Positions 54,051-62,801 of a DNA stretch of 64,000 bases are shown here, one piece after another. A program made the translations under genes and the position numbers. This DNA is from CAVUCH01 sp963739995 (lineage in GTDB: Bacteria > Acidobacteriota > Vicinamibacteria > Vicinamibacterales > JAENWD01). Below the pieces are notes generated by a model. That model had not been told where the DNA came from, ran no database searches, and was given only the letters and a program-made list of their open reading frames with translations. The stretch's first letter is position 1; the number at the start of each line of letters is the position of its first letter. The stretch lies in contig CAVUCH010000004.1 in the NCBI GenBank assembly GCA_963739995.1, forward strand, positions 1 through 64,000, in the 5' to 3' direction.

Positions 54051-54485
54051 CTACTTCGCGCGCTGCCGGATCGGCGGCTTGCACGCGGGGCAGGGCCAGT
54101 GGTCCTGCGCGGCCTTCTCGACCGTAATCGCGGTCGCACCCGCCTTCAAGCGCTTGCAGCCGGACTGGTGATATTGCTTGTCCTGTGTCTGCACGTAGAC
54201 GGTGCTGGTGTTCGCGGCTGCCGCGGCATCACGCTGGGCGATGCCGGGATCGCTGCAGTCGTGCGACTCGAGGCCACGCCGCTCGGCCTCGCCCTGCTTC
54301 ATGACCTGCACCTTGCTGCCGGCCTTGCGAACGAGCGGACAGCCGGGCTGATGGAATCGCTTCTCGCCCGGGACCACGACCACGAGCGCCGACCCCGAGC
54401 TCGTGAGCTGCGCCGTCGCGCAGGGGACGCGCACGCCGCCCAGCACGACGCAGATCGCCAGCACGACGCGGGCCCGGCGCAGCAT
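54051..54485 (-). CDS. Exported protein with two Cys/His repeats
   Basis: 144 aa. The signal peptide is LRRARVVLAICVVLGGVRV with cleavage near ATAQL. The mature part has two copies of a small zinc-binding-like motif: KRFHQPGCPLVRKAGSK with HDCSDP, and KQYHQSGCKRLKAGATAI with WPCPACKPP. The unit H-x3-C...C-x2-C resembles the zinc site found in Ada-type and some secreted nuclease-associated domains; the second copy keeps CPAC and the first has one Cys fewer. The function is unknown; metal binding is plausible. ATG 54485 is chosen for the signal peptide. Confidence 0.75.
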   Translation of the reverse strand: MLRRARVVLAICVVLGGVRVPCATAQLTSSGSALVVVVPGEKRFHQPGCPLVRKAGSKVQVMKQGEAERRGLESHDCSDPGIAQRDAAAAANTSTVYVQTQDKQYHQSGCKRLKAGATAITVEKAAQDHWPCPACKPPIRQRAK

Positions 54486-54658
54486 GAGGGTAGGATAGCA
54501 TCCGAGTCCGCGGGCGGACGAAAGCCTCCGGGCTCTGAAATTTTTAAGCCCATGCGAAGTCGGGGTCGAGCCGCCGACGGCGCGAGCGACCGCGGGCCGC
54601 TGCAGGGGGCGATGCGCGACGCTCGGCCACAACCCAGAACTCTGATTGGAGGCTGCCG

Positions 54659-55516
54659 ATGCACCACCAGACGCACACTCGACGGGCATTTCTCGCCACG
54701 GCGGCCGCTGCCGCCGCCGCACCCGCGCTGGCCGCGCATGGCAGACGCCCCGCGGCCCCGGCGCCCGCCGCACGGACGCTGAAAATCGGGATCGCCTCCT
54801 ATTCGATGCGCAAGTTCACACTGGACCAGGCGCTGGCGATGGCGAACACGATCGGGATCAAGCACATGACGTTCAAGGACGTCCACCTCCCGCGAACCGA
54901 CTCGTCCGAGGCCATCATCGCGAACCGCCGGAAAATCGAAGCGGCGGGCATCACGATCATGGGTGGCGGCACGATCACGATGAAGAACGAGCCCGATCAG
55001 ATCCGCAAGGACTTCGCCTACGCGAAGCTCGCGGGCTTCCCGCTGATCTACGCCGCGCCGGAGCCGGCGGCGCTCGACTTCATCGAGCAGATGGTGAAGG
55101 AGCACAACATCAAGCTGGCCATCCACAACCATGGTCCTGAAGACAAGGCGTACCCGGCGCCGAAAGACGCGTACACCGCGATCAAGGATCGCGATCGGCG
55201 CATGGGCTTGTGCGTTGACATCGGGCACACGAGCCGCACCGGCGCCGACTTCGTGCAGGCGATTGTCGATTTCAAGGACCGCGTGTACGACCTCCACGTC
55301 AAGGATCTCAGCGACCCGATGAACAAGGACGCACAGGTCGAGGTCGGACGCGGCGCGTTCGACATCCCGCGACTGTTCCGGACGCTGCTGCAGATCGGGT
55401 ACGAGGGCCAGGTCGGGCTCGAGTACGAAATCAAGGAGGACGACCCGCTTCCCGGCATGATCGAATCGATCGCGTACATGCGAGGCGTGCTCGCCGCCCT
55501 CACACACACGACGTAG
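54659..55516 (+). CDS. Exported sugar phosphate isomerase/epimerase-like protein
   Basis: 285 aa. The start HHQTHTRRAFLATAAAAAAA has a Tat-like twin-arginine signal (TRRAFLAT). The rest is a xylose-isomerase-like TIM barrel (AP endonuclease family 2): IGIASYSMRKFTLDQALAMA, IGIKHMTFKDVHLP, KLAIHNHGPED, MGLCVDIGHTSRTG, RVYDLHVKDLS and GYEGQVGLEYE, with metal ligands His, Asp, His and Glu at the usual places. Members act on sugars such as inosose or hydroxypyruvate; the substrate is unknown. Secreted copies are common in Acidobacteriota and Planctomycetes. A strong hairpin follows the stop. Confidence 0.88.
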   Translation: MHHQTHTRRAFLATAAAAAAAPALAAHGRRPAAPAPAARTLKIGIASYSMRKFTLDQALAMANTIGIKHMTFKDVHLPRTDSSEAIIANRRKIEAAGITIMGGGTITMKNEPDQIRKDFAYAKLAGFPLIYAAPEPAALDFIEQMVKEHNIKLAIHNHGPEDKAYPAPKDAYTAIKDRDRRMGLCVDIGHTSRTGADFVQAIVDFKDRVYDLHVKDLSDPMNKDAQVEVGRGAFDIPRLFRTLLQIGYEGQVGLEYEIKEDDPLPGMIESIAYMRGVLAALTHTT

Positions 55517-55906
55517 AGATCGCCGCCCGGCTTCAGGCCAGAGGTCTCTGGCCTGGAGCCCATGCCACTTCAACGGCCCGACGCGTTGCGCTCCCGCCAG
55601 TCGCCGCCCGCCACGTCGCGAGGGCCGCCCTCCGCCGCAGTTATTTGGCATCGGGCCTTTTCCCAGTGACGAACCTTGTGACGACCCGCAGGGACGATCA
55701 ACGTTCCGCACGTGGTCAGGTGCGGTGCCGGGTGCCGACCGCGGCCGGCGCGTGACGAGCGGCGGCAGGTCGGCCGTATCTGCGCGGAGACTGGCTGTTT
55801 TTTCGTTCAACGTTCGTGCGTGTGCTCCGTCTAAGCCCGCGAGACCGTGCCCGCCACGCGGTCGAGCAGCAACTGTCGAACCCCGGCGCTTCGACGGAGA
55901 CGGACC
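55517..55906. other. Intergenic region before the HELQH protein gene
   Basis: 390 bp. It holds the hairpin at 55534 and a partial heptamer patch (GGCCTGGAGCCC), then presumably the promoter for the next gene. No coding sequence seen. Confidence 0.4.
55534..55555. terminator. Hairpin after sugar isomerase gene
   Basis: CAGGCCAGAG-GT-CTCTGGCCTG is a perfect 10-bp inverted repeat 17 bp after the stop. There is no T-run, so terminator function is likely but not proven. Confidence 0.5.
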
Positions 55907-56494
55907 ATGCGGTATGCCCTGCTCCTCGTGTGCGCGCTCAACACCGCGAATGCCAGTGCGGACACCAGTCGCGCATTCACCCACGACAATCCCCAAGTGC
56001 GCATCCGGCCGACGAGCGCGCTCGGCCGCAAGGTGATCGATGCCGGCCTGGCGCGATCCACGACCTTCCGCCGTCTGGTCCAGCGTCTCGAAAGCTCGGA
56101 CGTCATCGTGTACGTGCAGATGCGGCCCGACATGCCAACCGATATAGGAGGGCTGCTCGAGTTCATGGGCCGCGGCGGGACGAACCGCTACCTGCGGGTG
56201 ACGGTCGGCAGCCTGCACCACCAGAGCGTCATCGTGGCACTGCTCGGGCACGAGCTGCAGCATGCCGCAGAGGTGGCCGACGCGCCAGACGTGCAGAGCG
56301 TCAGCGAGTTTGCGGCGTTGTACCGGCGCATCGGTGTGCCGGCGGGCGCGGGACGGTATGACTCGCTGGCGGCGCAGTCGGCGGGCCGAATCGTGCGGGC
56401 CGAGTTGCGCGACCGGCCGACTGAGAGTCGCGTCGCGCGGCATGCCTCCGGGGAGGAGGGACTGGTCGACGGCGGCTCGATTGCGATGCCGTGA
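55907..56494 (+). CDS. Exported protein with HExxH-type metal motif
   Basis: 195 aa. The signal peptide is MRYALLLVCALNTANASADT. The mature protein has VRIRPTSALGRKVIDAGLAR, RLVQRLESSDVIVYVQM, NRYLRVTVGSLHHQSVIVAL and LGHELQHAAEVADA (HELQH = HExxH, followed by Glu five residues on). This is the layout of small gluzincin-like putative metalloproteases; I do not recognise a named family and catalysis is not shown. ATG 55907 is preferred for its signal peptide. It lies 140 bp before the phosphatase gene on the same strand. Confidence 0.72.
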   Translation: MRYALLLVCALNTANASADTSRAFTHDNPQVRIRPTSALGRKVIDAGLARSTTFRRLVQRLESSDVIVYVQMRPDMPTDIGGLLEFMGRGGTNRYLRVTVGSLHHQSVIVALLGHELQHAAEVADAPDVQSVSEFAALYRRIGVPAGAGRYDSLAAQSAGRIVRAELRDRPTESRVARHASGEEGLVDGGSIAMP

Positions 56495-56636
56495 TGCGCG
56501 CCGGAGCGGGGGCGCGGCGACGGGATCCGCAGCTGCTCCCGCCCGAACCACCGTCCGAACCCGCACCCGAGCGTATGTGCCGCCTGATGGGTTACGCTGG
56601 CGACTCCGCCGCCTGCGCGCGCGGATGGAGTCCACC

Positions 56637-57731
56637 ATGCGATCGATTCGACTCACGGCCGCCCTCGTGGCGTTGCTCGCCGCCACGGGAGTGCAGGCTG
56701 CGGGCCCGCAGACGGCGAACGTCATCCTCATCACGCTGGATGGCGTGCGCACCCAGGAGATCTTCGGCGGGCTGGATGAGGCTGTCGCTCGCGAGGGCGT
56801 GAAGAACGGGCGCGCCGAGGATTCGGCGGTGTGGCTACGTTACTGGGCACCGACGCCCGACGAGCGCCGACGCAAGCTGATGCCGTTCCTCTGGGGCACC
56901 CTGCTCGCGGAGCACGGCACCATCGCGGGCAATGCAGCCGCGGGCAGCGTGATGCGCGTCACGAATCGTCATCGCTTCTCGTACCCGGGGTATTCCGAGA
57001 TCGCCACGGGGGCGGCGCACGACGCGGAGATCGACAGTAACGACAACCGGCGCAACCCGTTCCCTTCGGTGCTCGAGATCGTCCGGCGTGAGCGGGGCCT
57101 GGATCGGCGCGCAGTCGCGACGTTTGCGTCGTGGGAGACGTTCCGCTGGATCGTCGAGCACGAGGAGGGCGCCACCACCGTGAACGCCGGCCTGCAGGCC
57201 TACGAGCATCCTGACCACGACGTGCAGGTGCTGAGCGGGTGGCAGTTCGAAACGCGCACTCCGTGGGACGGCACACGCCACGACGCGTACACGTGGCGCT
57301 TCGCACGCGCGCACCTGGCCACGTACCAACCGCGCCTTCTGTGGATTGCGCTGGACGAGACGGACGACTGGGCCCACGACGGTCGCTACGATCGGGTGCT
57401 CGACGCTCTCGCGCGCTTCGATGCGGCACTCTCGGACCTGTGGACGTGGTTGCAGGCCGAAGACCAGTATCGCGGGTCCACGACGATCGTGATTACGACC
57501 GACCACGGACGAGGGACGGGCCCGACCGCCTGGCGCGACCACGGCAAGGACATCGAAGGCGCGCAGAACGTCTGGGCAGCGATCGCCGGTCCCGGCGTGA
57601 CCCGTCGCGGCGAGTGGCGCGACACTCCGGCGATCTACCAGAACCAGATCGCCGCCACCATCGCGTCCCTTCTTGGCGTTGACTACCAGCGCCTCGTCCC
57701 CGATGCCGGCCCCCCACTCACACTCAACTGA
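56637..57731 (+). CDS. Exported alkaline phosphatase-superfamily protein
   Basis: 364 aa. The signal peptide is MRSIRLTAALVALLAATGVQ (cleavage near QAAGP). NVILITLDGVRTQEIFGG has the metal Asp and the Thr-type region of phosphodiesterase/phosphatase folds. RFSYPGYSEIATG resembles the nucleophile loop (Y-S-P-G/S) of nucleotide pyrophosphatases. LLWIALDETDDWAHDGRYDR and TIVITTDHGRGTG with DHGKDIEGAQ give the remaining metal ligands (D, H, D-H-G). Overall type I phosphodiesterase/nucleotide pyrophosphatase fold; the substrate is unknown. Its TGA stop overlaps the left arm of the inverted repeat at 57730. Confidence 0.87.
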   Translation: MRSIRLTAALVALLAATGVQAAGPQTANVILITLDGVRTQEIFGGLDEAVAREGVKNGRAEDSAVWLRYWAPTPDERRRKLMPFLWGTLLAEHGTIAGNAAAGSVMRVTNRHRFSYPGYSEIATGAAHDAEIDSNDNRRNPFPSVLEIVRRERGLDRRAVATFASWETFRWIVEHEEGATTVNAGLQAYEHPDHDVQVLSGWQFETRTPWDGTRHDAYTWRFARAHLATYQPRLLWIALDETDDWAHDGRYDRVLDALARFDAALSDLWTWLQAEDQYRGSTTIVITTDHGRGTGPTAWRDHGKDIEGAQNVWAAIAGPGVTRRGEWRDTPAIYQNQIAATIASLLGVDYQRLVPDAGPPLTLN

Positions 57732-57826
57732 GAATGAGATCGGGAGGTGTTTCCCTTTTTTTGCGCTCCTGCGGGTCGGGAACACTGCAGAAACTGCAAC
57801 CGGAAACACCTCCCGATCTCATTCTC
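57730..57826. repeat. GAGATCGGGAGGTGTTT inverted repeat between convergent genes
   Basis: Perfect 25-bp arms (57730-57754 and 57802-57826) with a 47-bp loop that starts with a T-run. The element fills the gap between the stop codons of the phosphatase and the aldo/keto reductase and overlaps the former. Its arms share GAGATCGGGAGGT-TTT with 52184-52253; the single A/G difference is matched on the opposite arm. Confidence 0.88.
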
Positions 57827-57835
57827 ATCTCGATC

Positions 57836-58819
57836 TCACCAGCGGTGGTGGACATGCGGCGCGAGGCGGAGGTCGTAGAGGGCCTGCACGGCGGCCATCG
57901 CCTGCGCAGGGAGCGGCGGCAGGTCGGCGGCGGCGACGTTCTCCTGTACCTGCGCCGGAGTCTTGCCGCCGGGGATGGCGCAGGTGACGGCGTCGAACAT
58001 CAGCGTCCACCGCAGGGCCATCTGCGCGAGCGTCATGCCTGCGGGCACGAGCGGCCTCAGATCGTCCACGACCGAGAGTCCGAGGTCGTAGTCCACGCCT
58101 GAAAAGGTCTCTCCGCGGTCGAACGCTTCGCCCTGGCGATTGAAGCTGCGGTGGTCGTCCGCGGCGAATGTCGATGCCCGCGTGAGCTTCCCGGTGAGCA
58201 TCCCCGAGGCCAACGGCAGGCGCGCGAGGATGCCGACCTGCCGCCGCACGGCTTCGGGGAAGAACCGCTCGATCGGTCGCTGGCGGAACATGTTGAGGAT
58301 GATCTGGATGGACTGCACGCCTGGGAACTCGATCGCCTTGAGCGCCTCCTCCACGCGCTCGACGCTGGCGCCGTAGTAGCGGACCTTGCCATCGCACACG
58401 AGATCGTCGAGCGCAGCGAACACCTCGGGGCGGTAGTAGACGTCCGTCGGCGCACAGTGCAGCTGCAGGAGATCGAGCGCATCGGTTTCGAGGTTGCGCA
58501 GGCTCCGCTCCACGAAGGCGGTCAGGTTCGCCTTGGTGTACCCGGCCGCCGTGTGCGGATCGAGCCGCCGCCCCGCCTTCGTCGCCACGTGGAACGGCTC
58601 CCGCCGCTCGCGCTTCAACCGCGCGAGGAGCCGTTCGCTCCGCCCATCGCCGTAGACATCGGCCGTGTCGAAGAAGTTGACACCGGCGTCCAGTGCCGCA
58701 TGCAGCGCCGCCATCGAGTCGTCGTCTGTCACTGGCCCCCACGTGCCGCCGATCGCCCACGCGCCGAAGCTGATGGTGGAAACGTGGAACCCGGTGCGGC
58801 CGAGCGGACGGTACTGCAT
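57836..58819 (-). CDS. Aldo/keto reductase
   Basis: 327 aa, NADPH-dependent oxidoreductase. QYRPLGRTGFHVSTISFGAW is the family start. The catalytic tetrad is Asp and Tyr in NFFDTADVYGDGRSE, Lys in VATKAGR, and a fourth residue in LQLHCAPTD. VRYYGASVE and SIQIILNMFRQRP follow, then CAIPGGKTPAQVQENVAA forms the cofactor-binding loop (IPGxxxxxQVxEN). The start at 58819 fits the family; upstream in-frame residues come from heptamer repeats. It is alone and converges with the phosphatase gene. Confidence 0.93.
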   Translation of the reverse strand: MQYRPLGRTGFHVSTISFGAWAIGGTWGPVTDDDSMAALHAALDAGVNFFDTADVYGDGRSERLLARLKRERREPFHVATKAGRRLDPHTAAGYTKANLTAFVERSLRNLETDALDLLQLHCAPTDVYYRPEVFAALDDLVCDGKVRYYGASVERVEEALKAIEFPGVQSIQIILNMFRQRPIERFFPEAVRRQVGILARLPLASGMLTGKLTRASTFAADDHRSFNRQGEAFDRGETFSGVDYDLGLSVVDDLRPLVPAGMTLAQMALRWTLMFDAVTCAIPGGKTPAQVQENVAAADLPPLPAQAMAAVQALYDLRLAPHVHHRW

Positions 58820-58842
58820 GGATGGCTCCTGCTTTACAGCTC

Positions 58843-58926
58843 GCTCCGGCTCCGGGCTCCGGGCTCCGGACTCCAGCATCGTGCGCAAAACTCGCCCACC
58901 GGCCACCGCCCACTGCCCACCGCCCA
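58843..58926. repeat. Two heptamer repeat patches before aldo/keto reductase
   Basis: 58843-58875 holds four to five copies of GGCTCCG/GGACTCC and 58894-58926 holds four to five copies of CCCACCG-type units. The two heptamer families occur together here, as at 42834-43041. Confidence 0.8.
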
Positions 58927-58937
58927 GCACCAGGCGC

Positions 58938-59624
58938 CTAAGCCCGTCTCCTCCTCACGTTGAGTGCCAGGGACAGGACCAGATAGTAGGCGGGGAAGAT
59001 GAGCGACAGGTAGAGGATGGGACGCGAGACGCCGGGGAACTGCCGGATCATCAGCAGGACCAGCAGGGCCCACGTGAGGCCCAGCGCGAGGGTGGGCACG
59101 CGGAGCGTCGGTGTGCGCGAGGGGTAGACGTATGCGACCGGCACGAACACCAGGACGGCGAGCCCGATCAGCACGGCCGCATTGACCGCGGGCGGCGCCC
59201 CGAGCACGACCAGGTAGAACACGATGATGTTCCAGTAGGACGGGAAGCCCGTGAAGTAATGATCGGACGTCTTTGCCGCCTCCTGGCTGAACCCGTACGC
59301 GCTCGACAGCAGCATCGCGCTCACGACAACGAGCGCGAGAGCGTCGGGCGTGAGACGGGCGTGGTACACGAGGTACGCGGGAGCGAACACGAAGGTGAGG
59401 TAGTCCACGATGTCGTCGAGGCGCGCGCCGTTGAAGGACGGGAGCCGCTCCTTCACGCGAAACGCGCGGGCGAGGGCGCCGTCCGCGGAATCGATGGCCG
59501 TTGCCACGGCCATCCAGAGGAACGCGCGACGATAGTCGCCGGCCGCAGTCGCGACGATCATCACGAACCCCAGCAGGGCGCCGCTCGCCGTGAGCAGGTG
59601 CACGGCCCACGCCGCCCAGGGCAC
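58938..59624 (-). CDS. Phosphatidylcholine synthase-like CDP-alcohol phosphotransferase
   Basis: 228 aa with about eight membrane helices. ATAIDSADGALARAFRVKER and FNGARLDDIVDYLTF form the CDP-alcohol phosphotransferase signature (DxxDG-xx-AR...GxxxDxxxD), with the extended spacing typical of phosphatidylcholine synthase, which condenses CDP-diacylglycerol with choline. HYFTGFPSYWNIIVFYLV is strongly Pcs-like. It acts in the inner membrane. No choline transporter is nearby. It runs with the 176-aa gene just upstream (5 bp gap), so they are probably co-transcribed. Confidence 0.87.
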   Translation of the reverse strand: MPWAAWAVHLLTASGALLGFVMIVATAAGDYRRAFLWMAVATAIDSADGALARAFRVKERLPSFNGARLDDIVDYLTFVFAPAYLVYHARLTPDALALVVVSAMLLSSAYGFSQEAAKTSDHYFTGFPSYWNIIVFYLVVLGAPPAVNAAVLIGLAVLVFVPVAYVYPSRTPTLRVPTLALGLTWALLVLLMIRQFPGVSRPILYLSLIFPAYYLVLSLALNVRRRRA

Positions 59625-59629
59625 GGGTC

Positions 59630-60160
59630 CTAATCCCTGCCGCGGACCGTCTGCGGCACGGTGTGCAGAGCGCCCCAGGTCTCCGGGTCCTGCGACAGCA
59701 GCGTGGCGAGGTACAGCGTTACGTCCTCGGGCGGGAACGCCGCATCGAGCGCATCGGCGGCAGCGCTCAGGCGTTCGGCGGAGATGGGTCCCTCCGGATC
59801 CGCCGTGATCAGGCCCTCCTCATGCACGATGCCGAGCGCGTCGAGGAAGCCTTTCAGCATCGGCCGCTGGTGTGCCAGGTGATAGCTCACGAGCAGCCGC
59901 GCCGCGAGCGCGTCCGGCATCTGCGGGAAGGACACGAGGTAGCGCGCCTTCTTCTCGAGCGGAAGTCCCTGCACGAATTTCGGCCGCGCCTTGAGGTGAC
60001 GCGCAATGAGCGTCATCGCCTCGATCTGCTGCTCGGCGCCGTCGCGTTCCTGCCAGAACGCTTCGGCGGCCAGAAGGCGCTTCGCCTCAGGCATCTGCTT
60101 CCACAGCCGCGCCGGCTGAACGGGGGTCTGGGTATCGGTCACGGGGGAATTATCGCTCAA
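59630..60160 (-). CDS. Hypothetical helical protein upstream of Pcs
   Basis: 176 aa, soluble, mostly helical. WKQMPEAKRLLAAEAFWQER, DGAEQQIEAMTLIARHLKAR, SFPQMPDALAARLLVSYHLA and KGFLDALGIVHEEGLI are the most conserved-looking parts. I recognise no domain. It is immediately upstream of the Pcs-like gene and its start codon lies about 12 bp from the large heptamer array, which therefore occupies its promoter or leader region. Confidence 0.8.
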   Translation of the reverse strand: MSDNSPVTDTQTPVQPARLWKQMPEAKRLLAAEAFWQERDGAEQQIEAMTLIARHLKARPKFVQGLPLEKKARYLVSFPQMPDALAARLLVSYHLAHQRPMLKGFLDALGIVHEEGLITADPEGPISAERLSAAADALDAAFPPEDVTLYLATLLSQDPETWGALHTVPQTVRGRD

Positions 60161-60171
60161 CTATCGAGGCG

Positions 60172-60337
<166 letters not shown>

Positions 60338-60373
60338 ACGAGAACTCTCACGAACCCGATTTGGACACCAGGG

Positions 60374-60412
60374 GCACGAAGAACCGGCAAACCTTCTTCG
60401 AATTCTTCGTGC
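60374..60412. terminator. Putative hairpin terminator of TonB receptor gene
   Basis: GCACGAAGAA (60374-60383) pairs with TTCTTCGTGC (60403-60412) around a 19-nt loop, about 30 bp after the receptor stop. It derives from the same CACGAAGAA repeat as 49211. Confidence 0.45.
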
Positions 60413-60440
60413 GCTCCCCTTTCGCGCTCCCGCCCACCTA

Positions 60441-62687
60441 TCAGAAGCTGACTCGCAGCTCACCCGCAATCTGGCGTTTGAAGATGTCGCCGAAGATGTG
60501 CTGCTGGATCTCTTCGTTGAACAGATTCGTGATTTTCAGCGCCAGCACGTACCGATCGCGCGTCCGGGTCCGCGTACCGAACTTCACGCCCGCCGTCAGG
60601 TTCACCTGCGTGTAGGCGTCGGTCGTGCCCGCGTAACGCGCGTCGAGCACGTCCTGCCAGTACGCCTCGTCCTGGTAGCTCACCGCCAGGTTACCGAGGA
60701 GGCGCGATCCGCTGTAGTTGATGCCGACGTTGGCACGGTTCTTCGGCGGCAGGTTGATCTCGGATTGCGAGAAGTCGAGGGCGCGCGGCGTCGGCTGGTA
60801 CGAGTAGTTCGCGTAGGCGCTCAACTCCTTGCTGACGGCACCGTCGACGCCGAACTCGACCCCCCTCTGCCGCACCTTGCCGAATTCCCGGTAGCTGTAG
60901 CCCGAGGGCAGGCCGAAGCCAGGGCCGAACGGGCACGTGCGGCCGGCCGGCGGGTCGGGTGGGCAGTGGAGGAATTCGAGTACGACCGGCGGCAGCGGCC
61001 AGCCAGGCGGTGGGCTGTTCGCTCGATACGAGCTCACCTGTGAGAAGAACACGTCGTTCTTCGTGTCGTTCTGGAACCACGCCGCAGTGACGGTTGCGCG
61101 ATCCCTGATGATCCCCGTGTAGCCCACCTCGTACGCCGTGATCGACTGCTCCGTCAGCTCCTCGGACGGCACGTTCGGGATGGGGACCTTGTTGCCGCGG
61201 GCCACAACCGGGAAGTTGAACACGGTTCCCCCCAGCGCAGGGCTCAGCGAGCCGAGCGGCAGCTGATTCAGGATGACGGTATCGAGGTAGTTGTTGATGA
61301 CCGATGGCGCCCGGAACGCCCGGTTGTACGAGAGGCGAATCGTCTGCTGCGCCGACGGCTTCAGCATCAGGCTGGTGCGCGGCGAGAACTGCGGGTTCTC
61401 GATGTTCTCGAACTTGTCGACTCGTGCGCCGACGATCCACCGCACGTGCTTGCCAATGAAGATCTCATCCTGAGCGTAGGCCCCGCCCTCGGTGCGGTTG
61501 TCCGCTTCGGGAGCAATCGTCAGGTCGAAAATATTCTGGCGGAAATTGCCGCCATAGGTCAGGACGTTGTGGGAGCCGATGTTCTGGACATTGCCGAGCT
61601 CGACATCGAACGTCTTGGTCTTGAAGTCGAACCCGAGCTGCTGGCCGGTGGGTCCGAAGGCCAGCAGATTCGTGGCGCTGCCGTCGAGCAGGTTCATGAA
61701 GAAGTTGGCCTTGAAGGCACGCTTGCTGTAGTTCACCTTGCCGTAGCTCAAGACGGTACCGCTGTCGATGTCGAACGGCCCGATGCCGCTGTGGAGGATC
61801 CCGTCGGTTCCCGCGAGGCCGCCCTGGAACACCAGGCGCTTCCCATCCTCGAAATCACGGTCGACCCGCAAATCGAACTTCGGCTGCGTCGTGCCGGTGT
61901 TCGTAAACCCGGGATAGACCGTCCCCGTGTCGTTCGGCAGCAGGCCGGCCGGCCGCAGCAGCGGGTCCTGCGTGAACACGCCCGCGGACACTTTGTAGGA
62001 CCATCTGTCATTGACCGCCTGCGCATGTGAACCCGAGACATAGAAGAGCGAACCTGCGTCCTCGCTCGATTGCGACGACTCGCGATTGAATCCGCCGAAG
62101 CCCACGGTGAAGCTCGAACCCTGGAGCTCGCGCGGCGACTTCGTGATGACATTGACGACGCCCGTGAGTGCATTGGCGCCCCAGATGGCGGACGCGGGAC
62201 CGCGGATGACTTCAATCTGCTTGATCTCGGCCGGGTTCACGGGCAGGAAGTCCCACGCGATGAATCCGAAGAAGTCGAGATAGATGCTCCGCCCGTCGAC
62301 CAACGCCAGCTGCGACGTCGAGAGCGTCGAGGTCGAGCCACGCGCGCTGATGTTGATGTCCCGCGCCGACGTCTGGGTGACGTTCACGCCCGGCACCGAT
62401 CGGAAAACATCCGCGTAGCTCGAGGAAGCGGTGTTGATGATGGTCTGACTCTCGATGATGCTGACGGCCGCGGGCGCGTTGACGAGCGCCTCTTCGTTTT
62501 TCGAGGCACTGACAACGACCTGTTCCCTGTAGACGGGCGACTCCTGTGCCACATCTACTCCCTCGGCCGCAGGTGCCTGGTCCTGCGCCTCCTGCGACGG
62601 CGGAGGCGCGGCCGGCTGCTGCGCGGCGGCGACTCGCGTGCAGGCAAGCACGATCAGGTATGCGCCGGCAACCTGACGGATGGACAT
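60441..62687 (-). CDS. TonB-dependent receptor
   Basis: 748 aa outer membrane receptor. The signal peptide is SIRQVAGAYLIVLACTRVAA. A TonB-box-like segment (REQVVVSASKNEEAL) precedes the plug (65-180): APAAVSIIESQTI, FRSVPGVNVTQTS, VDGRSIYLDF and IEVIRGPASAIWGANALTGV. The 22-strand barrel fills the rest and ends RQIAGELRVSF with terminal Phe. The plug pattern is of the vitamin/siderophore/colicin type, but the substrate is unknown. There is no N-terminal carboxypeptidase-like domain, unlike many acidobacterial receptors. A strong AAAGGAGGTG ribosome site precedes the start and lies in a small hairpin. Confidence 0.94.
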   Translation of the reverse strand: MSIRQVAGAYLIVLACTRVAAAQQPAAPPPSQEAQDQAPAAEGVDVAQESPVYREQVVVSASKNEEALVNAPAAVSIIESQTIINTASSSYADVFRSVPGVNVTQTSARDINISARGSTSTLSTSQLALVDGRSIYLDFFGFIAWDFLPVNPAEIKQIEVIRGPASAIWGANALTGVVNVITKSPRELQGSSFTVGFGGFNRESSQSSEDAGSLFYVSGSHAQAVNDRWSYKVSAGVFTQDPLLRPAGLLPNDTGTVYPGFTNTGTTQPKFDLRVDRDFEDGKRLVFQGGLAGTDGILHSGIGPFDIDSGTVLSYGKVNYSKRAFKANFFMNLLDGSATNLLAFGPTGQQLGFDFKTKTFDVELGNVQNIGSHNVLTYGGNFRQNIFDLTIAPEADNRTEGGAYAQDEIFIGKHVRWIVGARVDKFENIENPQFSPRTSLMLKPSAQQTIRLSYNRAFRAPSVINNYLDTVILNQLPLGSLSPALGGTVFNFPVVARGNKVPIPNVPSEELTEQSITAYEVGYTGIIRDRATVTAAWFQNDTKNDVFFSQVSSYRANSPPPGWPLPPVVLEFLHCPPDPPAGRTCPFGPGFGLPSGYSYREFGKVRQRGVEFGVDGAVSKELSAYANYSYQPTPRALDFSQSEINLPPKNRANVGINYSGSRLLGNLAVSYQDEAYWQDVLDARYAGTTDAYTQVNLTAGVKFGTRTRTRDRYVLALKITNLFNEEIQQHIFGDIFKRQIAGELRVSF

Positions 62688-62689
62688 GC

Positions 62690-62707
62690 ACCACCTCCTT
62701 TGGTGGT
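62690..62707 (-). promoter_or_regulatory. Ribosome site within a small hairpin
   Basis: On the minus strand ACCACC-AAAGGA-GGTGGT forms a 6-bp stem that encloses the Shine-Dalgarno sequence AAAGGAGGTG three bases before the TonB receptor start codon. It may dampen translation or provide a binding site. Confidence 0.45.
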
Positions 62708-62772
62708 CGAAGACCGTGGCGATCGGCCAGGCCGCGCGGCTCTGCAGGCGCCACCTCGAGCGCCGCGGACGA

Positions 62773-62801
62773 ACTATACACTACGGCCCGGTGTCCGGTA
62801 A
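62773..62801 (-). promoter_or_regulatory. Putative sigma-70 promoter of TonB receptor
   Basis: On the minus strand TTACCG and TATAGT are separated by 17 bp, close to consensus. This lies about 90 bp upstream of the receptor start and overlaps the end of the GHMP kinase gene. Confidence 0.45.
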
